A stretch of 50,702 nt of DNA from CAINDZ01 sp964399195 (GTDB taxonomy: Bacteria; Krumholzibacteriota; Krumholzibacteriia; LZORAL124-64-63). Under the pieces are notes generated by a model. The model made no database searches and had not been told where the DNA came from. It saw only the letters and a program-made list of their open reading frames with translations. The position numbers and the translations under genes were made by a program. Where the stretch lies: contig CAYNPY010000013.1 of assembly GCA_964399195.1 (NCBI GenBank), forward strand, positions 1 through 50,702. Direction: 5' to 3'. Position 1 is the stretch's first letter; every line of letters starts with the position of its first letter. Below, one piece after another: positions 41,807 through 47,898 of the stretch.

Positions 41807-44251
41807 ATGACTGCCTACCGCATTCCGCGAAGTCCGCGCCGCGCCGGCGGCGCCTGCCTGGGCCTGGCGCTGCTCCTGTTCGCCCTGCCGGCCCTGGCGG
41901 CCGTCACGGCCGGCGACGGCGGCGCCGTCTTCACCTGCCGCGCACCCGCCGCGCAGGCGGTGTACCTGGCCGGCGACTTCAACGGCTGGAGCGCCACCGC
42001 CCAGCCGCTGTCGCGCGGCGACGACGGCCTGTGGAGCGTGACACTCGCGCTGCCGCCGGGCGACCACGAGTACAAGTTCGTGGTCGACGGCGCCTGGCAG
42101 GAGGACGCCGACAACCCGCGCCGCAAGCCCGACCCGTTCGGCGGCAGCAACTCGCTGGTGAGCATCGGCGCGGACGGCAAACCCGTCGCCGACGCGGCGG
42201 CGGCCACCCAAGCGCCGACGATCGCGGCCACTCCCGCCCCCGCGGGCAAGGCGCCCGAGCGCTTCACCGTCGGGCCGCCGCGCGCCGTGGACGGCGGCGT
42301 CCAGTTCACCTACCACAACCCGGGCGCCTCGCGCGTGACGCTGGCCGGCTCCTTCAACGGCTGGAACGCCGACCAGTTGCCCCTGGCCAATGACGGCAAG
42401 GGCAACTGGGTCATCGTGCACGCGTTGCCCGCGGGCAAGCACGAGTACAAGTTCGTTGCCGACGGCTCGTGGTTCGCCGACGCCGAGAACCCCGAGACCC
42501 AGTCCGACCCCTACGGCGGCGTGAACTCGGTGGTCACGGTCGGCGCCGACGGCAAGCTGGTGGCCGCCGGCAGCGCGGCCGACACCGGCCGCCCCGCCTC
42601 CAACACGCCCCTGAACCCGAAAGTCTACGTGGGCGGCCGCTACCTGACGCGCCTGGAGTTCGCGAAGAATCTCCGTTCGGACCCGCGCTTCCGCCTGCAG
42701 CGCCCTGCGCAGTCGGTCGACCTGAACTTCGAGACCAAGGTCTCGGACCTGACCGACAGCTACACGCGGCTGCGCCTGGACTCGGGCGAGGCGATCATCC
42801 AGAACAACATCGCGGCCTTCCTCGACGAGGCCTCGCTGCACGTCCACCCGGCCAACTTCGACCTGACCGCGTTCTGGAACCGGGAGATCTTCACCGGATC
42901 GGACCTGATGCGCATGGGCGGCGACCTGGACCACCCCGGCACGATCCTTCACGACCACCTGGACTACGGCAAGGGCACCGCCGGCGCGCTGTTCCGCGCC
43001 GACCCGGCCGGCGTCCACCTGGACGCGTTCTTCGCCAACGCGCACAACCACGACTACTACAACGACCCGAATCTGTTCGACAACACGGGCGAGGACCGCA
43101 TCGGCGTGCGCCTTTCCCGGCGCGAGGGGAACCTGGAGATCGGCCTGCCGCTGTGGGCCGAGCGCTGGCTCATCTGGATGGACTTCGCCACGCTGATCGG
43201 GCTTCCTTCCACGGGCATCCCGGTCCTCGACGAGCACCGCGCCAACACGGGCGACTCGAGCGACTGGTACGAGATCGAGAGCCACACCTACAACGCGGGC
43301 CTCGACGTCCGCTACCGGGCGGGCGAGCAGTGGCTGCTGGGCGTTCAGGGCGTTGCCGTCGACCGCAAGCAGCAGTTCGTGACCGGCAACCGGTACGGGC
43401 CCAACAACACCAACGGCGCCATGGGCCTGCCCTTCCTGGACCGCACGCAGGCCCGCTTCCAGGTCGAGGCGGAATGGACGCCGCGCGAGCGGCTGCACGG
43501 TCGCCTGCGCCACCTGTGGGACGCGACGAGCGGCGGCACCGGCGCCGAGCGCGAGATGGCCATCTTCTTCGACACCCAGGACCTGGCCAACAAGCAGATC
43601 CGCTACTCCATCCTGCCCAGCCCGGCGGTGGCCACGCAGGACTCGACCGAATTGACGCTGGACTGGGCCGACGACGACCGCTCGCTGCTGCTGTGGCTGC
43701 GCCGCTCAAGCCTGGAGCTGGACTACGCCGCCGTGGGACGCGACGTGCCCGCCGACACGACGTTCGGCTCGCACCGCCGCGACAGCGTCTGGTTCGCTGG
43801 CCGCGCCGCGCTGGGCGCGCCTGCGGAGCGCCGCGGCCACACCGAACTGGAATGGTCTCTGGCCCGCGTCGAGCACGGCGTCGCCGGCCTGGCCGACCGC
43901 ACGCTGGAGCTGATCCTGCGCCACGACCGCGACCTGACCCGCTCGACCGGGCTGATCGCCGACCTGCGCTGGATCGTCTACCACAGCGAAGCGGCGGGCG
44001 AGGAGTCGGACCGCGACTTCTTCGCGCCGTTCCTCGGCGTCCGCTACACGCCGATCCGCAAGCTGGACCTGGTCGCCGCCTGGGGCGTGGACCCGGTGGA
44101 CTTCGGCATCGCCTACGACGGGCGCCAGACCGGCCGCTGGTGGCATCGCCAGCGCTGGCTGTTCGAGAACCCGGGCGCCAGCGAACTGGACGCCGAGGAG
44201 CACCTGGCCAAGGCCCGGGTCGTCACACTGCGCGCGCAGCTGCAGTTCTAG
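41807..44251 (+). CDS. Outer-membrane beta-barrel with two N-terminal CBM48 glycogen-binding modules
   Basis: Three ATGs occur in a row. I use the third (41807) because AGGGAG ends six bases before it; the first would touch the ribosome site. The 814-residue precursor has a signal peptide (CLGLALLLFALPALA) and two E-set CBM48/AMPK-type modules at ~35-120 and ~145-245, with YLAGDFNGW ... HEYKFVVDG and TLAGSFNGWN ... HEYKFVADG holding the glucan-contacting Trp and Lys. A Pro/Ala linker separates them. From ~265 the chain is alternating beta strands to a terminal Phe (LRAQLQF), a classic barrel ending. A CBM48 joined directly to an outer-membrane barrel is an unusual layout. It probably binds alpha-glucan at the membrane; whether it also conducts sugars is not shown. 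Confidence 0.85.
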   Translation: MTAYRIPRSPRRAGGACLGLALLLFALPALAAVTAGDGGAVFTCRAPAAQAVYLAGDFNGWSATAQPLSRGDDGLWSVTLALPPGDHEYKFVVDGAWQEDADNPRRKPDPFGGSNSLVSIGADGKPVADAAAATQAPTIAATPAPAGKAPERFTVGPPRAVDGGVQFTYHNPGASRVTLAGSFNGWNADQLPLANDGKGNWVIVHALPAGKHEYKFVADGSWFADAENPETQSDPYGGVNSVVTVGADGKLVAAGSAADTGRPASNTPLNPKVYVGGRYLTRLEFAKNLRSDPRFRLQRPAQSVDLNFETKVSDLTDSYTRLRLDSGEAIIQNNIAAFLDEASLHVHPANFDLTAFWNREIFTGSDLMRMGGDLDHPGTILHDHLDYGKGTAGALFRADPAGVHLDAFFANAHNHDYYNDPNLFDNTGEDRIGVRLSRREGNLEIGLPLWAERWLIWMDFATLIGLPSTGIPVLDEHRANTGDSSDWYEIESHTYNAGLDVRYRAGEQWLLGVQGVAVDRKQQFVTGNRYGPNNTNGAMGLPFLDRTQARFQVEAEWTPRERLHGRLRHLWDATSGGTGAEREMAIFFDTQDLANKQIRYSILPSPAVATQDSTELTLDWADDDRSLLLWLRRSSLELDYAAVGRDVPADTTFGSHRRDSVWFAGRAALGAPAERRGHTELEWSLARVEHGVAGLADRTLELILRHDRDLTRSTGLIADLRWIVYHSEAAGEESDRDFFAPFLGVRYTPIRKLDLVAAWGVDPVDFGIAYDGRQTGRWWHRQRWLFENPGASELDAEEHLAKARVVTLRAQLQF

Positions 44252-44262
44252 GAGCGTCAAGA

Positions 44263-44718
44263 ATGCCGATCCGCCGCCTCACCGTCTCCCGCCGACGGGC
44301 GCTCCTGCTGCTGGCGGTCGCCGTCATTGCCGCCGCGGCTCTGGCGGCCGTCTCCGGCTGCGGCTACGCGCGCATCCTGCGCAACCGCCTGCCGACCCCG
44401 CACCGCGTGGACGACTTCGAGCACGCCGTGCGCTTCGTCTACGAGGCGCCCCAGGCGCGCCACGTCAACCTCTGCGGGAACTGGGACGAGAACGGGTGGT
44501 GCGGCACCAAGGCCGCCGGCCGCTTCGACCACGCCATCGGCGCGATGCAGGACGACGACAAGGACGGCATCTGGGAGATCGTGATCCCGCTGCGGCCCGG
44601 CCGCTACCAGTACAAGTTCGCCATCGACTGGGGCATCCGCTGGGAGCAGGACCAGAACAACCCCCTCGGCGAGGCGGACGGGTTCGGGGGCCAGAACTCG
44701 ATCCTGATCCTGCACTGA
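44263..44718 (+). CDS. Small CBM48 lipoprotein
   Basis: The 151-residue product has a lipobox (AAVSGC) and one CBM48-type E-set module: VRFVYEAPQARHVNLCGNWDENGW, then a RYQYKFAIDWG strand and DGFGGQNSILIL, the same ending as the modules of the GH13 enzyme. AGGAG is eight bases before ATG 44263, 11 bases after the barrel gene. As a lipid-anchored single binding module it may sit with the CBM48 barrel and keep glucan at the membrane. In this copy the usual Phe-Asn-Gly-Trp is changed to Trp-Asp-Glu-Asn-Gly-Trp, so binding strength may differ. Confidence 0.83.
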   Translation: MPIRRLTVSRRRALLLLAVAVIAAAALAAVSGCGYARILRNRLPTPHRVDDFEHAVRFVYEAPQARHVNLCGNWDENGWCGTKAAGRFDHAIGAMQDDDKDGIWEIVIPLRPGRYQYKFAIDWGIRWEQDQNNPLGEADGFGGQNSILILH

Positions 44719-44729
44719 AGCGCCGCGCG

Positions 44730-46487
44730 ATGGCGGGCCCGGCGATATCGGCACTCCGGCGCTCAACCACGTGGCGCCTGCCGGCGTTGATCTTCGCTCT
44801 GGCCGCCCTGGTCCGCCTGGCGGCACTGCTGGAATTGCGCGGCGAGCCCTGGAACGAGATCCTGCTCGGCGACGCCGCCCACTTCGACGCCTGGGGCCGG
44901 CGCCTGGCCGCGGGCGGCTCGGACGCCGGCACGGTGTTCTTCCAGGCGCCGCTCTACCCGTACCTCCTGGCCGCCGTCTACCGCCTGTTCGGCCACGCGC
45001 CGGACCTCGTCCGTGTTCTGCAATGCCTCGGCGGCGCGCTGGCGGCCGCGCTCGTCGCGGACGCGGCCCGGCGGCTCGCGGGCGCTCGCGGGGGCCTGGT
45101 CGCCGGCCTGCTGGCCGCTCTCTACGCCCCGGCGATCTGGTACGACCTGCAGATCGAGAAGACGTCGCTTGCGCTGACCCTGACGGCCGTGCTGCTGCGC
45201 GTCCTGGTCGCCGCCCGCGAAGGAACGCCCCCGCCGGCGCCATCGCGCCGCCGGCTGGCCGCGGCCGCCCTGGCGGGCGTCGCGCTGGGCCTGCTGGCGC
45301 TGCTGCGCGAGAATGCGCTGGTGCTGGCCCTGCCGCTGGGCTGGGCGCTGGCGCGCGCGACAGGCCCCGGCCGGCGGGCGCGCGCGGCCGTGCTCGGGGC
45401 GGCCGCCGCCGGCCTGGTCGCCTGCCTGCTGCCGGTCGCGCTGCACAACGCCGCTGCCGGCGGGGTGCCCCTGCCCACGACGGCCAACGCGGGCGTGAAC
45501 TTCTGGATCGGCAACGGCGCCGGCGCCAACGGCCAGTACCGCGAGATCGTCCCCGGCCGCGGCCATCCCGACTACGAGCAGCAGGACGCGCGGCGCCTCG
45601 CCGAGGAGGCGAGCGGCCGCGCGCTGGGGCCCGCGGGCGTGTCGCGCCACTGGTTCGCGCGCGCGCTGCGCGAGATGGCGGAGCAGCCCGGCGCCGCGGC
45701 GGCCAACCTGGGCCGCAAGCTGCGCCTATTGGCCGGTCGCGCGGAGATCATGGATTCGGTCGCGCTGGCCTCGTTCCAGGACGCCTCCCGGGTCCTGCGC
45801 GCGCTGGGCCCGATCGGCTTCGGGCTGCTGCTGCCGCTGGCGGCGGCCGGGGCGGTCCTGGCCGCGCGCCGCGGCGGAGCCGGCCCGCTGCTGCTCGGGG
45901 CCGGCCTGCTGGCCGCGTCCATCCTGGCCTTCTTCGTGGCGGGCCGCTTCCGGCTGGGGCTGGCGCCGCTGTTCTTTCCGCTGGCGGCGCTCGCAGTGGT
46001 GAATTGGCGCGAGGCGCCGCGGCGGCCGCTGGCCGCGGCGGCGCTGGCCCTGGCGGCGCTGCTCGCCTGGTGGCCGCAACCCGGACTGGGCGATCCGCGC
46101 GCCGCCGGCGCCGCCAACCTGGCGGACGCCTGCCTGCGCCGCGCCGACTTCCCGGCCGCCGAGCGCTGGGCCGCCTACGCGCGGCAGCGCGCGCCCGGCT
46201 CGGCGGAGGCCGCCTACAACCTGGGCCTGGCCCTGCGCTGGCAGGGCCGCTACGCCGAGGCGCGCGAGCCGCTGCGGGCCGCGATGGTCCTGCAGCCCGC
46301 CTACGCCGCCGACTGCCTGGCGGAACTGGGAGCCATCGCCGGCGCGCTGGGCGATCCGGCCGGCGCGCGCCCGCTGCTGGAACAGGCGCTGCGCCTGCGC
46401 CCCGGCCACGAGAACGCGCTGCGGTACCTGGCGCTCGTCGAGCAGGCGCTGGCGGCGCCGGCGGCGCCGGCACCGCCTGGCCCGTAG
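44730..46487 (+). CDS. GT39/ArnT-like membrane glycosyltransferase with C-terminal TPRs
   Basis: The 585-residue protein is a polytopic GT-C enzyme of the dolichyl-phosphate-mannosyltransferase-like (PMT_2) group. The first periplasmic loop carries LLGDAAHFDAWGRRL with the acidic pair, and APLYPYLLAAVYRLFGH is the family's next landmark. About ten hydrophobic helices follow to ~480. The last ~100 residues hold TPR-like helices (AYNLGLALRWQGRYAEAREPLRAA). Such enzymes use a polyprenyl-phosphate sugar to glycosylate proteins or lipids in the periplasm. ATG 44730 is 11 bases after the CBM48 lipoprotein with only GAAG as ribosome site. It ends the operon before the hairpin at 46497. Its link to glucan use is unclear; glycosylating the surface proteins is one option. 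Confidence 0.8.
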   Translation: MAGPAISALRRSTTWRLPALIFALAALVRLAALLELRGEPWNEILLGDAAHFDAWGRRLAAGGSDAGTVFFQAPLYPYLLAAVYRLFGHAPDLVRVLQCLGGALAAALVADAARRLAGARGGLVAGLLAALYAPAIWYDLQIEKTSLALTLTAVLLRVLVAAREGTPPPAPSRRRLAAAALAGVALGLLALLRENALVLALPLGWALARATGPGRRARAAVLGAAAAGLVACLLPVALHNAAAGGVPLPTTANAGVNFWIGNGAGANGQYREIVPGRGHPDYEQQDARRLAEEASGRALGPAGVSRHWFARALREMAEQPGAAAANLGRKLRLLAGRAEIMDSVALASFQDASRVLRALGPIGFGLLLPLAAAGAVLAARRGGAGPLLLGAGLLAASILAFFVAGRFRLGLAPLFFPLAALAVVNWREAPRRPLAAAALALAALLAWWPQPGLGDPRAAGAANLADACLRRADFPAAERWAAYARQRAPGSAEAAYNLGLALRWQGRYAEAREPLRAAMVLQPAYAADCLAELGAIAGALGDPAGARPLLEQALRLRPGHENALRYLALVEQALAAPAAPAPPGP

Positions 46488-46496
46488 CCGCGAAAA

Positions 46497-46520
46497 GGGG
46501 CCCGGGCGAACCCGGGCCCC
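46497..46520. terminator. Bidirectional terminator between converging operons
   Basis: Perfect ten-base stem GGGGCCCGGG/CCCGGGCCCC around CGAA, nine bases past the stop at 46487 and 30 bases past the opposite stop at 46551. TTTT follows on the minus strand and TT on the plus strand. Confidence 0.75.
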
Positions 46521-46550
46521 TTGCCGATGAGACGGTTCTGAACCTGCTGC

Positions 46551-47696
46551 TTACCGGAACAGGCTCTTCAGCCCGCCCCAGCTCTGCTCCTCGGTCGCCA
46601 CCGGGGCGCAGCTGCCGGCGCCGTCATCCCAGTTGTGGGTGAGCGTGGTCTCGGGCGCGCTGGCGTTGTCCACCGTGAACGCGCGGTTGCCGACGCTCTC
46701 CCAGTTGCTGCAGCCGTCCTTCTTGAACTTGTACTCGAAGCTCAGCGGGATCGGCGTGCCGGCCGGATAGGTGATGCAGGCCTGGTAAAGGCCGGTCGAG
46801 ATCTCGGTCATCGCCACGCCGTCGGTCCAGCCCGTCAGTTCGGCACTGCTGCCGATCACGCACACGCCGCCGGTCGTGCCGACCGCGTCCACGCAGACCT
46901 GGAAGCAGATGACCTTCGTCTCGCTCAGCGTCTGGCCGATGCCGCAGCCCAGCGGCAGGTTGTTCCAGCTGTCGACGCCCAGCGCGACGGCGGCGGTGCC
47001 GTCGGTGGGCAGCGTCACGGTGCGGTTGCCGACGCTCTCCCAGCTGTTGCAGCCGTCCTTCTTGTACTTGTACTCGAAGGCCGGGTTGCTGCCGGCGGGG
47101 AACGTCACGACGACGTCGTAGAGGTCGCCATCGACCTGGGTCATCGTCACACCGGTGCCCCACCCGCCGATGACGCCGGCCGAGCCGATCACGCAGGGCG
47201 CGCCGCTGGTCGGCTCGCCGCTCATGCACAGCGTGAACGTCACGTCCACGTCGTTCGGCAGCACGTTGGTGACGTTGTAGGTCAGCGGGGCCGGGTTGTT
47301 GGCCTGGTCGCGGACCGGCGCGTACGTCGTCATGTCCGTCAGGTCGGTAACGATGAAGTCGACGGTCACGGTCGAGGCGCCCATCAGCATGGCCTGGCTC
47401 ACCTGCGCGGTGTACTCGTCGTTGTTGCCGACGTCGCCGAGGTAACCCATCGCGACGCTGTCGCTGCCGCCGAGATTATTCGACACGAGCATCTGCACGG
47501 AGATCCCGGCGCCCTGGCCCGGTGCATCGGTGACGCCGCCCTTCCACACCTGCACGTAGACGCTGAACGGCCCGGTCGGCACCTGCATGCTGCCGGCGTT
47601 GGGCCACACGTTGCCGGCCCAGCCGATCGTGGCCAGGGCCTGGCCGGCCGCGAGCATCGCCACGGCGACCATCGCGAGCATGAACAACTTCCTCAT
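46551..47696 (-). CDS. Exported protein with two CBM20-like starch-binding modules
   Basis: The 381-residue precursor has AGGAGG five bases before ATG 47696 and a signal peptide (LFMLAMVAVAMLAAGQALA). Residues ~25-145 form a module I do not recognise. Two CBM20-type modules follow at ~150-265 and ~270-370. Each starts FTLCM/FQVCV, has CVIGS and GGWGTG or TGWTDG, and carries EYK[YF]KKDGC-x-x-WESVGNR, the starch-contacting Trp-Glu and Asn-Arg pattern of CBM20. The paired cysteines suggest disulfides. There is no catalytic domain and no sorting domain; it ends in GLKSLFR. It probably binds starch in the periplasm or at the surface as a helper of the GH13 enzyme encoded upstream. Confidence 0.87.
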   Translation of the reverse strand: MRKLFMLAMVAVAMLAAGQALATIGWAGNVWPNAGSMQVPTGPFSVYVQVWKGGVTDAPGQGAGISVQMLVSNNLGGSDSVAMGYLGDVGNNDEYTAQVSQAMLMGASTVTVDFIVTDLTDMTTYAPVRDQANNPAPLTYNVTNVLPNDVDVTFTLCMSGEPTSGAPCVIGSAGVIGGWGTGVTMTQVDGDLYDVVVTFPAGSNPAFEYKYKKDGCNSWESVGNRTVTLPTDGTAAVALGVDSWNNLPLGCGIGQTLSETKVICFQVCVDAVGTTGGVCVIGSSAELTGWTDGVAMTEISTGLYQACITYPAGTPIPLSFEYKFKKDGCSNWESVGNRAFTVDNASAPETTLTHNWDDGAGSCAPVATEEQSWGGLKSLFR

Positions 47697-47858
47697 CGTG
47701 TCCTCCTGGGGCTGCTGACCCGCGCGGCGGCCCGAAGGCCGTATCGCGCGACTGTTGGGAGCGTTGCGGGCGAACCTGGGTTGCAGGCCAGCCGGCACCC
47801 GGACCGCGGGCGGGGCGGCGCCTGGCCGCCCCGTCCGGGTCACGTCATTGGCGGGAGG

Positions 47859-47867
47859 ATATTACCA
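47859..47867 (-). promoter_or_regulatory. Extended -10 promoter of the CBM20-like protein gene
   Basis: Minus strand TGGTAATAT: a TG one base before -10 TAATAT, in a strongly AT-rich island (47850-47915). No good -35 is visible, as is usual for extended -10 promoters. The predicted leader is about 155 bases. Confidence 0.45.
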
Positions 47868-47898
47868 CAAATCAAGCGCCAAACGCCAGATGAATATC

